From NCBI GenBank assembly GCA_934621705.1, contig CAKTUP010000058.1, positions 1-12,120 of the forward strand: a DNA stretch of 12,120 bases. Reading direction: 5' to 3'. Made by a program: the position numbers and the translations under genes. Positions 1-7,370 of this stretch are shown in pieces (within the stretch, counting starts at the first letter, position 1; every line of letters starts with the position of its first letter). The notes beneath the pieces are model-generated. The model saw only the letters and a list, made by a program, of their open reading frames with translations, was not told where the DNA came from and ran no database searches. This DNA is from an uncultured Petrimonas sp. Lineage in GTDB: Bacteria; Bacteroidota; Bacteroidia; Bacteroidales; Dysgonomonadaceae.

Positions 1-1
1 G

Positions 2-1630
2 CTTAGTGACGATCAATTGAACACGGCCGAAAATATTGAAAAAATGGTTATAGCCGCATACTCCAGCTTAGGAAACGATCATTATACCGAGCCAAACAGT
101 CCGTGGCCATACGGAGATCTTCGTTCGGGAGACGCGTACAAGGGAGGCGCCGGTACCGGTGATATGCAGGACTTTCATTTTTATGAAACTTTCACTTACA
201 TGCGCGACGATTTAGGCACAGTTGACGGAAAGTGGTATAGACAATACGTGTCAATCTCACGGATAAACAATGCATTGAGCAGATTAAACGAAGTAAGTGA
301 AAATGATTTTTCCAAAAAGCAAACCAGAGTGGCTGAAATGCGATTTTTACGTGGTCATTTTTATTTTGAGCAGAAGATATTGTTTAACCGTGTTCCGTAT
401 ATCGATGAGACAGTGTCGGTTGATGAGTACATTAATGTTTCCAATGTAGAGTTAACAAACAATCAGTTATGGGATAAAATCATAGATGAATTTCGTTTTG
501 CCGTTAATAATCTTCCTGAAGACAATGAACAAATAGGAAGAGCAAATAAATGGATGGCAAAGGCATATCTGGCCAAAGCGCTTCTTTACGCGGCTTATGA
601 GCAAGATGATGAAAACAACGTTGTATCTATAAATCAAGGAAAGTTAAATGAAGTTGTACAACTTACTTCAGAAATCATTAATTCAGGTAAATACGCCTTA
701 AATACGGATTTTGCAAACAACTTCCTATATGAAACAGAAAACGGGCCCGAGTCCATTTTTGCTGTGCAACATTCAAGAAATGACGGAACTTTGCACGGCC
801 GTCTAGATTGGGGAGCCATGCTGAATTATCCGATGAATCCCGAGTACGGATGTTGCGGATTCCATCAACCTTCTCAAAATCTGGTAAATGCTTTTAAAAC
901 TTCAACTCAGGGACTACCTATGTTTAGTGATTTTAACTCAACAAACATTCAAACACCGGCAGATCTTAAGGCACACAATATAGATCCACGGTTGAACCAT
1001 ACAGTAGCTATTCCGGGATTACCGTATAAGTACGATCCCGATTTTATATTTCAGGCATGGTGGAATCGTCAACCTGAAATTTATGGAGAGTTTATGTCTT
1101 TAAAAGAAGTAGTTTTACCGGACTGCCCATGTTTTGAAAAAGTTCTTCCGTTTATGTCAAGTTCTAAAAACAGAGATATTATACGGCTCGATGATGTAAT
1201 TCTCTGGAAAGCGGAAGCTCTTATAGAACTAAATCGTGAATCAGAAGCCCTTCCGCTGATTAATCAAATAAGAGACAGAGCATCTAAAAGCACTTCGTTA
1301 TTGAAGGATTTAAATGGAAATTTTACCGGGAAATTTGTAATAGATACCTATAAGCCAGGTGTTAACTGTAGCTGGGACAATAATTACGCTCGTCAGGCAT
1401 TACGATGGGAGCGAAGGCTTGAATTTGCCATGGAAGGTTTCCGGTTTTTCGATTTGGTTCGATGGGGTATTGCTGCAGAATACATGAACGATTATTTTAA
1501 CAGTGAAAAAACAAGAAGAGAGCATCTTCGCGAAGCAAAATTCACAAAAAATAGAGATGAATATTTTCCTATCCCGAAACAACAGATTAACTTTAGCAAA
1601 AAGTTATACCAACAAAATTTTGGATGGTAA
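2..1630 (+). CDS. SusD/RagB-family outer-membrane glycan-binding lipoprotein, 5'-truncated by the window edge
   Basis: This is the surface lid protein of a SusCD pair: it binds oligosaccharide outside the cell and closes over the TonB-dependent SusC channel. The frame is open to the first base of the window. The TTG at 17 is an internal leucine codon, because residues before it (S-D-D-Q-L) continue the family pattern, so the signal peptide and lipobox cysteine are lost. About 542 residues are visible. Near the N-terminus the helix ending AAYSSLG is the usual SusD opening. The C-terminal signatures are clear: a DVILWKAEAL helix, then WERRLEFAMEGFRFFDLVRWG at about 1409-1471, and a closing YFPIPKQQI...QQNFGW. 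Context with two GH32 genes 3' suggests a fructan ligand. The family call is secure; the ligand is inferred. Paired cysteines (851-856 and 1124-1132) are an oddity. Base composition looks AT-richer than the genes from 3310 on. Confidence 0.93.
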   Translation, partial: LSDDQLNTAENIEKMVIAAYSSLGNDHYTEPNSPWPYGDLRSGDAYKGGAGTGDMQDFHFYETFTYMRDDLGTVDGKWYRQYVSISRINNALSRLNEVSENDFSKKQTRVAEMRFLRGHFYFEQKILFNRVPYIDETVSVDEYINVSNVELTNNQLWDKIIDEFRFAVNNLPEDNEQIGRANKWMAKAYLAKALLYAAYEQDDENNVVSINQGKLNEVVQLTSEIINSGKYALNTDFANNFLYETENGPESIFAVQHSRNDGTLHGRLDWGAMLNYPMNPEYGCCGFHQPSQNLVNAFKTSTQGLPMFSDFNSTNIQTPADLKAHNIDPRLNHTVAIPGLPYKYDPDFIFQAWWNRQPEIYGEFMSLKEVVLPDCPCFEKVLPFMSSSKNRDIIRLDDVILWKAEALIELNRESEALPLINQIRDRASKSTSLLKDLNGNFTGKFVIDTYKPGVNCSWDNNYARQALRWERRLEFAMEGFRFFDLVRWGIAAEYMNDYFNSEKTRREHLREAKFTKNRDEYFPIPKQQINFSKKLYQQNFGW

Positions 1631-1657
1631 AAATGGCAGAATCTAATAACAAAACCA

Positions 1658-3292
1658 ATGAGTAGATTTATATTAATTTTTTTCTCAGCTCTGGTCGCAA
1701 TTGCTAATACGGAAGCTCAATCCATTTCAATTAAAGCATCAAAAAAATACTTGAATATTCCGGTTTCACATTCGGTTGATCGCCGACTTATGACAATAGA
1801 AGTGGATGGAAAAGAAAAGCGAACTTTTGAAATTCGTTTGGCTACCGAAGACCCCGATTACTGGGTATTCTGCGATATGGATGAGTTTATGAATAAGGTT
1901 ATAACAATTAAATATCCTGAAAAAGATGGATTAAACCTCATTTATCAATCCGATACCATTGCCGGCCAGGACAGCCTGTACAAAGAGCAAAATCGACCTC
2001 AATTCCACTTTTCAAGTCGCAGAGGATGGAACAACGACCCCAACGGATTAATTTATTACGAAGGAGAGTATCATCTGTTCTATCAACATAATCCATATGA
2101 GCGGGAGTGGGGAAACATGCATTGGGGGCATGCAGTGAGCAAAGACTTGATTCACTGGAAAGAGCTTCCTGTAGCACTTTATCCTGATGAGCACGGCACA
2201 ATGTTTTCCGGTTCCGCCGTCATCGATTATAAAAATACGGCAGGATTCAATAAAGGTAAAACACCTGCAATGGTCGCCATTTATACGGCCGACAGCCCCG
2301 ACAGGCAGGTTCAATGCATAGCCTACAGCCTTGATAAAGGACGCACGTGGACCAAATACGACAAAAACCCTGTGATTGATTCTAAAGAAAAATGGAACAG
2401 CAAAGATACGCGCGATCCAAAAGTGTTTTGGTATGAGCCTGCTAACAAATGGGTAATGGTTCTGAACGAGAGAGACGGACACTCCATTTATAACTCCACC
2501 AACCTGAAAGACTGGACGTATGAAAGCCATATTACCGGATTTTGGGAATGTCCCGAATTGTTTGAGCTACCCGTAGACGGCAATGAGAATAACAAAAAAT
2601 GGGTGATGTATGGCGCGTCCGGCACGTATATGATTGGCTCTTTTGACGGGAAAAAATTTACTCCCGAGAGTGGAAAATACTACTACACAACGGGATCGGC
2701 CTACGCCGGACAAACTTTCACGAATATTCCCTCATCCGACGGAAGACGTATTCAAATAAGCTGGGGACGAATCCCTTCTCACAATATGCCGTTTAATATG
2801 ATGATGTTATTACCGGTAGAATTGTCGCTTCATAACACAAAAGACGGAATCAGAATGTTCAGTATGCCCGTGGAAGAGGTAAATGTATTGAACGACAAAA
2901 ATTACAGTTGGCAAAACCTGAACGCAGAAGACGCCAACAGGCACATACAGAAATTCGACGACGAATCACTGCTCAGGATTAAGTTTACGTTGAAACTATC
3001 ACACGCTACAAGCGCCGGTTTAAATTTACGAGGACAATTGCTGATGGACTACGATATGAACTTTAATTTAGTAAACGGTGTATTTTACTCACCAAACGAT
3101 ATGACCAGTATGGAAATCAGCGCCGATATTTTTATCGACAAAACATCCGTAGAAGTTTTTATTGACGATGGAGCTTATTCTTATTCTTTTGAAAAAAAGA
3201 TATTGAATCCAAACCAGGGATTTCATTTCTGGGGAAATAACATTATCGTGAAGAATCTGGAAGTATATACGTTGAAATCAATTTGGAAATAA
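1658..3292 (+). CDS. GH32 fructanase (levanase/inulinase/invertase type) with N-terminal accessory domain
   Basis: It hydrolyses beta-fructosidic bonds in levan, inulin or sucrose-type substrates by a retaining mechanism. Of 544 residues, 1-21 look like a type I signal peptide (hydrophobic FILIFFSALVAIA, cleavage near TEA/QS) with no lipobox cysteine, so the mature enzyme is probably periplasmic. Residues about 22-105 form an extra N-terminal domain like the DUF4980 module known in Bacteroides GH32 proteins. The five-bladed propeller follows with all three catalytic motifs: nucleophile Asp127 in WNNDPNG, Asp253 in the RDP motif, and acid/base Glu297 in ECPE. A C-terminal beta-sandwich (about 405-544) ends in LKSIWK. 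The gene starts 27 bp after susD, so it is almost surely in the same operon. Family and mechanism are certain. Levan versus inulin, and endo versus exo action, cannot be read from the sequence. Confidence 0.95.
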   Translation: MSRFILIFFSALVAIANTEAQSISIKASKKYLNIPVSHSVDRRLMTIEVDGKEKRTFEIRLATEDPDYWVFCDMDEFMNKVITIKYPEKDGLNLIYQSDTIAGQDSLYKEQNRPQFHFSSRRGWNNDPNGLIYYEGEYHLFYQHNPYEREWGNMHWGHAVSKDLIHWKELPVALYPDEHGTMFSGSAVIDYKNTAGFNKGKTPAMVAIYTADSPDRQVQCIAYSLDKGRTWTKYDKNPVIDSKEKWNSKDTRDPKVFWYEPANKWVMVLNERDGHSIYNSTNLKDWTYESHITGFWECPELFELPVDGNENNKKWVMYGASGTYMIGSFDGKKFTPESGKYYYTTGSAYAGQTFTNIPSSDGRRIQISWGRIPSHNMPFNMMMLLPVELSLHNTKDGIRMFSMPVEEVNVLNDKNYSWQNLNAEDANRHIQKFDDESLLRIKFTLKLSHATSAGLNLRGQLLMDYDMNFNLVNGVFYSPNDMTSMEISADIFIDKTSVEVFIDDGAYSYSFEKKILNPNQGFHFWGNNIIVKNLEVYTLKSIWK

Positions 3293-3309
3293 ACTAAAAA
3301 AATAAAACG

Positions 3310-4902
3310 ATGAAAACTAAAAAAATACAGCTTAATTCATTTTACTATTTATTACTAGTTACTTTACTTACTTCTGTTTCATGCAAAGATAATAAAGCAA
3401 CCACAAATAACGATGCTCCCTTTCGGGAAAAATACCGCCCGCAGGTACATTTCACGCCCCCCGCGCATTGGATGAACGACCCCAACGGAATGGTGTATCA
3501 CAATGGTGAATATCATTTTTTCTATCAGCATTATCCCGAAAAATCAGTTTGGGGGCCGATGCACTGGGGGCACGCCATCAGTACCGATTTGGTGCATTGG
3601 GAGCACATGCCCATTGCGCTTTATCCCGATAGTTTAGGTTATATTTTCTCAGGTAGTGCGGTGGTAGATACCGAAAATACATCGGGTTTGGGAACGGTAG
3701 AAAATCCGCCACTCATTGCCTTTTTCACCTATCATGATATGGAAGCTGAGCATCAAGAACGTTTCCATGAAATTGAAACGCAAGCCATCGCGTTCAGTTT
3801 GGACAACGGCCGCACCTGGACAAAATATGAGCACAATCCTGTATTGAAAAATCCTGGCATTCGTGATTTTCGCGACCCCAAAGTGATGTGGCACGAAGAA
3901 ACCCGGAAATGGATTATGAGCATTGCTGCCGGACAGGTTATTCAGTTCTACACATCGCCCGATTGCATCAATTGGACGTATGCGAGCGAATATGGGAAAG
4001 GTGTTGGGAATCATGGCGGTGTATGGGAATGTCCCGATCTTTTCCCGCTACAGGTTAACGACTCCGACGAAACAAAATGGGTGCTTATTGTTAATATCAA
4101 TCCCGGGGGGCCGGCAGGTGGATCGGCCACACAATATTTCGTGGGCGAGTTCGATGGCAAAACGTTTACTTCTCCGCAAACCGCCGCACAATGGATGGAT
4201 TACGGAAAGGATAATTACGCGGGTGTTACATGGAGCAATGCACCCGATAACAGGCGAATACTCGTCGGCTGGATGAACAACTGGCAATATGCCGGCGAAA
4301 AACCCACGCAAACATGGAGCGGCGCCGCTACTTTTCCGCGCGATTTAGGTCTGGTTAATGTCGACGGAAAATATTTGCTTACATCTAAACCGGTGAAAGA
4401 GATTGAAAAACTATACGGTAGAAGCGAATCGATAAAAAACACCGAAATTACAAACAACACAACCATATTCGCGAAAACTTCGTTTGCCAAAGCGCCCGTA
4501 GAAATCATGCTTACATTTGATGTGGAAGACAACACGCGTCTGGATTTTCCCGCAAAATACGGCATTACGTTCAAAAACGCCGCTGGTGAGTATTATACGG
4601 TGGGTTATGACAATGCCGATAAGTATTTCTACGCCGACCGTACCAACGCCACGAGCGAAGAAATATCGCCCGATTTTCTGTCGTTTCATGTAGCCCCGTT
4701 CATCGTAACCGGCAGAACCGTTACGTGGCGCATGATTGTGGATGTGTCTTCGGTTGAGTTTTTTGCCGCCGACGGCAAGGTGGTTATTACCGATGTGGTG
4801 TATCCGTCACCCGTTTTCGACCAAATAGAAATTTTTGCTGAAAACGGAAAAATCAATCTGACGGAAGCCCGCATCACTGAATTAAAATCTATCTGGAAAT
4901 AA
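3310..4902 (+). CDS. GH32 fructanase, predicted lipoprotein
   Basis: This is a second retaining beta-fructosidase of 530 residues. Residues 1-24 are a lipoprotein signal (FYYLLLVTLLTSVSC) with the lipidated cysteine at Cys25. The following KD is compatible with, but does not prove, surface export. There is no N-terminal accessory domain: the propeller begins soon after a short Asn/Thr-rich tether. Catalytic residues are intact: Asp57 in WMNDPNG, Asp189 in FRDPKV, and Glu240 in WECPD. The C-terminal beta-sandwich closes with the same LKSIWK hexapeptide as the upstream GH32. The gene lies 17 bp after that one, with an A-rich leader (3293-3309) and no Shine-Dalgarno sequence, typical of Bacteroidota. 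By analogy with known fructan loci, the membrane-anchored member may act first, possibly as an endo-enzyme, while the other finishes in the periplasm. That split is inference. Several stretches look GC-richer than the preceding two genes. Confidence 0.95.
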   Translation: MKTKKIQLNSFYYLLLVTLLTSVSCKDNKATTNNDAPFREKYRPQVHFTPPAHWMNDPNGMVYHNGEYHFFYQHYPEKSVWGPMHWGHAISTDLVHWEHMPIALYPDSLGYIFSGSAVVDTENTSGLGTVENPPLIAFFTYHDMEAEHQERFHEIETQAIAFSLDNGRTWTKYEHNPVLKNPGIRDFRDPKVMWHEETRKWIMSIAAGQVIQFYTSPDCINWTYASEYGKGVGNHGGVWECPDLFPLQVNDSDETKWVLIVNINPGGPAGGSATQYFVGEFDGKTFTSPQTAAQWMDYGKDNYAGVTWSNAPDNRRILVGWMNNWQYAGEKPTQTWSGAATFPRDLGLVNVDGKYLLTSKPVKEIEKLYGRSESIKNTEITNNTTIFAKTSFAKAPVEIMLTFDVEDNTRLDFPAKYGITFKNAAGEYYTVGYDNADKYFYADRTNATSEEISPDFLSFHVAPFIVTGRTVTWRMIVDVSSVEFFAADGKVVITDVVYPSPVFDQIEIFAENGKINLTEARITELKSIWK

Positions 4903-4923
4903 CAAAATAAAAAACACGCAGAA

Positions 4924-5781
4924 ATGGAAAACAAACCCATCATCATCGGTATTGGAGAATTGCTTTGGGACGTACTTCCCAGCGGGAAAAAGGCGGGCGG
5001 CGCTCCCATCAATTTCGTGTATCACGCATCGCAATTAGGTGCTGAAAGTTATGCTATCAGCGCAGTGGGTAAAGATCCGCTGGGTGATGAAATTATGCAG
5101 GAAATTGACCGCATAGGCATCAATTATATTATCGAAAAAGTAGATTACCCTACCGGAACAGTACTGGTAGAACTTAAAAAAGGCATACCCGATTATACCA
5201 TCATCGAGGGGGTGGCGTGGGACCATATTCCGCTCACGGAGCCGATGAAGAAACTGGCAAAACGAGCTGATGTTATTTGTTTCGGGACGTTGGCGCAACG
5301 AACTCAGACTTCACGGGATACCATTCTGGCTATTCTTTCGTTTGTTCCCGAAGAATCATACCGCATTCTCGACATCAATATCCGACAGCATTATTATTCA
5401 AAAGAGATTATCGTATCTTCGCTGAGGAACTGTAATGTATTTAAAATAAACGATGAAGAACTTTTGCTTCTTAAAGAATTATTTAACAAACAAGAATTTG
5501 GTGATGAAAACGTTTGTCGTTGGTTTGTAAAAGAATTTAATCTGAAATTTATGATTTTAACTGCCGGAGCCGATTATAGTACAATATTTACACCCGAAAC
5601 ACAATCTCACATCAATACGCCCAAAGTAAAAGTCGTGGATACTGTAGGTGCAGGCGATTCATTTACGGGAGCATTCATTTCGGCCATTCTTGCCGGAAAG
5701 TCGCTCAGTGACGCCCATCAGGCAGCGGTAGACAAGGCAGCCTTCGTTTGCACAAAAAGCGGAGCGTGGGTAGTAGATTGA
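4924..5781 (+). CDS. PfkB-family carbohydrate kinase, probable fructokinase
   Basis: It probably phosphorylates cytoplasmic fructose with ATP, giving fructose-6-phosphate for glycolysis, the last step for fructan-derived sugar. The 285-residue ribokinase fold shows the family marks: an IGIGELLWDVLP opening, the GGAPIN substrate motif at 25-30, a DINIR motif around 150-154, and the C-terminal VDTVGAGDSFTGA signature with catalytic Asp245 in the GAGD anion hole. No signal peptide or membrane segment is present, consistent with a cytoplasmic enzyme. It follows the second GH32 gene by 21 bp, so operon membership is nearly certain. PfkB kinases vary in sugar specificity (fructose, ribose, 2-keto-3-deoxygluconate, adenosine). 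Fructose is chosen because of the GGAP motif and the neighbouring fructanases. The length is slightly short for the family but no motif is missing. Confidence 0.9.
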   Translation: MENKPIIIGIGELLWDVLPSGKKAGGAPINFVYHASQLGAESYAISAVGKDPLGDEIMQEIDRIGINYIIEKVDYPTGTVLVELKKGIPDYTIIEGVAWDHIPLTEPMKKLAKRADVICFGTLAQRTQTSRDTILAILSFVPEESYRILDINIRQHYYSKEIIVSSLRNCNVFKINDEELLLLKELFNKQEFGDENVCRWFVKEFNLKFMILTAGADYSTIFTPETQSHINTPKVKVVDTVGAGDSFTGAFISAILAGKSLSDAHQAAVDKAAFVCTKSGAWVVD

Positions 5782-5885
5782 TTAAATATAATCAAGCAGA
5801 TAATCAGCCGGTTAGTTGGATGATTCAACGTCAACTTAAAGGATAATATTAAACCTGAAAAATAAAAACTTAACTCATTTTCCAA

Positions 5886-7067
5886 ATGAACAAAAACAAT
5901 AAACTTATACTGATGTTTCCCGTGATGTTTACTTTTTTCACCATGGGATTTGTAGATTTGGTAGGAATCGCCACCAATTACATAAAAAATGATTTTGTAC
6001 TTAACGACACCATGGCAAATCTCATGCCGGTGATGGTTTTCTTCTGGTTTTTTATTTTTTCCGTGCCCACAGGCATGTTAATGAACAAAATCGGCCGCCG
6101 CAAAACCGTTCTCCTAAGCTTGGTAGTAACACTTCTCTCGCTCCTTGTTCCGCTACTGGGTTACAGCTTCACTACCATGCTCATCGCGTTTTCGTTGCTT
6201 GGCATTGGCAATACGTTGATGCAGGTATCGCTTAATCCATTGGTTTCAAACATTGTTGCAGGTAATCGATTGGCAAGCAGCCTCACGTTTGGACAGTTTG
6301 TGAAAGCTATTGCTTCGTTTGTGGCGCCCATTATTGCCGCCTGGGCGTTGGTGAAATTTGGAAACTGGAGAGTACTCTTTCTTATTTTCGCAGTAATCGC
6401 TGTCGTAGCTACAGTTTGGTTGTTTTTTACCAAAATCGAAGAACGCCCGGTAGAGGGTAAACAATCGACTTTCGGTGAGTGTTTTGCGCTACTTGGCGAC
6501 CGGTTGATTCTGTTCTTATTCCTTGGAATTATGGCTCACGTGGGTATTGATGTTGGAGTAAATACTACCGCCCCGAAATTATTGATTGAGCGGCTTGGGA
6601 TGCCGCTTTCCGAGGCCGGATTCGCCACGAGCATTTATTTCCTTTTTCGTACGATAGGTGCGTTTAGCGGTGCGTTTATATTGGCGAAGTTTTCCTCCAA
6701 ATCTTTCTTTTGGATAAGTACAATAATGATGATTGCCGCCGTTATCGGATTGTATTTCAGTTACTCATCCCTCGCAATTTACACGTGTATCGCCCTTATT
6801 GGCTTTGGCAATTCCAACATTTTCTCCATCATGTTCTCACAGGCATTGCAACATCTTCCCCTGCGAGGCAACGAAATTTCCGGTTTAATGATTATGGGAT
6901 TAGCGGGTGGAGCCGTTTTCCCGCTGCTTATGGGTATTTTATCTGATGCTATGGACGGACAAATCGGCGCGATAATCGTGCTTACCTTCCTGATAGCCTA
7001 TCTCCTCCTGTTAGCACCGAAAATTGGTGTGAAACGTATTGACTCCGAGGCGCATATCGAAAGCTAA
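5886..7067 (+). CDS. MFS sugar permease, probable fructose importer of the inner membrane
   Basis: This 393-residue hydrophobic protein has the pattern of a 12-helix major facilitator superfamily transporter, with no cleavable signal. The first helix starts near residue 9. The conserved cytoplasmic loop between helices 2 and 3 is seen as GMLMNKIGRRKT (63-74). The charged central loop near 185-200 (KIEERPVEGKQ) separates two six-helix halves. It resembles the fucose/hexose:H+ symporter branch common in Bacteroidota PULs. Given the fructanases and fructokinase just upstream, the likely cargo is fructose or a short fructo-oligosaccharide entering from the periplasm. It lies 104 bp after the kinase, the largest gap inside the cluster. 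I see no convincing terminator or promoter in that gap, so co-transcription is likely. It is the last gene before the hairpin terminator at 7097. The superfamily is secure; the substrate is inferred from context. Confidence 0.9.
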   Translation: MNKNNKLILMFPVMFTFFTMGFVDLVGIATNYIKNDFVLNDTMANLMPVMVFFWFFIFSVPTGMLMNKIGRRKTVLLSLVVTLLSLLVPLLGYSFTTMLIAFSLLGIGNTLMQVSLNPLVSNIVAGNRLASSLTFGQFVKAIASFVAPIIAAWALVKFGNWRVLFLIFAVIAVVATVWLFFTKIEERPVEGKQSTFGECFALLGDRLILFLFLGIMAHVGIDVGVNTTAPKLLIERLGMPLSEAGFATSIYFLFRTIGAFSGAFILAKFSSKSFFWISTIMMIAAVIGLYFSYSSLAIYTCIALIGFGNSNIFSIMFSQALQHLPLRGNEISGLMIMGLAGGAVFPLLMGILSDAMDGQIGAIIVLTFLIAYLLLLAPKIGVKRIDSEAHIES

Positions 7068-7096
7068 ACTTTCGATGAAAATTCAAAACAATTTCT

Positions 7097-7137
7097 TAGT
7101 GAGCGGACAAAATCCTTTTTGTCCGCTCACTATTTTT
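7097..7137 (+). terminator. Strong intrinsic terminator closing the fructan locus
   Basis: A perfect 16-bp inverted repeat (arms 7097-7112 and 7117-7132, core GTGAGCGGACAAAA against its exact complement) surrounds a four-base loop TCCT and is followed directly by TTTTT (7133-7137). It starts 29 bp after the permease stop codon. The T-run follows only in the + direction, and no convergent gene is present, so it acts on the PUL transcript. It marks the likely 3' boundary of the operon. Confidence 0.93.
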
Positions 7138-7318
7138 AAATCAATATGAGTAATAATTTTTCTATTGGTTGTATTTTTTATTACCTCTTTTGTCCTATCA
7201 GTCGCATAAGAGTTGAAATGGTTATAAAGGTTATGAAATGAACAATAAAACACCCATTTTTCAGTTATAGTTAAGTCGGATGACTGAAGATGGACGAGAG
7301 ATAACCGATACATCCAAT
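7138..7318. other. AT-rich intergenic spacer without a supported gene
   Basis: Between the terminator and the repeat block before the TPR gene lies AT-rich sequence. The longest + strand frame is a 31-codon ORF from ATG 7146, with no family resemblance or visible leader, and I do not call it. A promoter for the downstream TPR gene would be expected here. The nearest resemblances to the Bacteroidota -7 element TAnnTTTG (for example TAATTTTT at 7154-7161) lack the final G and a clear -33 partner, so none is annotated. Confidence 0.6.
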
Positions 7319-7370
7319 GTCTAAAAGTCTATTGTCTACCAGTCTTGGCTCTGGCTTCTTGGCTCTAAAA
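7319..7370. repeat. Degenerate heptad repeat (TCT core) abutting the start of the TPR gene
   Basis: About seven degenerate units of 7-8 bp run up to the ATG at 7371. Cut into units they read gtctaaaa, gtctatt, gtctacca, gtcttgg, ctctggc, ttcttgg, ctctaaa, with TCT at positions 2-4 of every unit. The 10-mer TCTTGGCTCT occurs exactly twice (7343-7352 and 7357-7366), 14 bp apart, which is two periods. The in-frame ATG at 7317 lies at the upstream edge of this block, so the repeat is probably untranslated leader. Confidence 0.65.

Noticed and set aside
17..19. TTG as the start codon of the SusD-like gene
   Set aside because: The frame is open to the window edge and upstream residues fit the family, while no signal peptide follows the TTG. 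The gene starts outside the window.
2048..2530. Long minus-strand ORFs opposite the GH32 genes and the TPR gene
   Set aside because: They are antisense shadows of strongly supported genes and show no family motifs.
5802..5825. Imperfect inverted repeat AATCA...TGATT between kinase and permease genes
   Set aside because: The stem is five base pairs plus two after a mismatch, with no T-run, so it is too weak for a terminator.
7220..7234. Direct repeat GGTTAT spaced 9 bp in the spacer
   Set aside because: Six-base repeats in AT-rich DNA are expected by chance, and no promoter element is positioned to make it an operator.
7146..7241. 31-codon plus-strand ORF with a short hydrophobic stretch
   Set aside because: It is short, in AT-rich DNA where such frames arise by chance, and has no promoter, conserved motif or partner gene.
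7083..7313. Minus-strand 76-codon ORF in the gap after the permease
   Set aside because: It runs through both arms of the terminator hairpin, has no recognisable motif, and its composition is that of the AT-rich spacer.
7317..7370. Upstream ATG of the TPR gene at 7317
   Set aside because: The added 18 residues would precede and spoil the lipoprotein signal, and their DNA is the heptad repeat. ATG 7371 gives a normal signal peptide.
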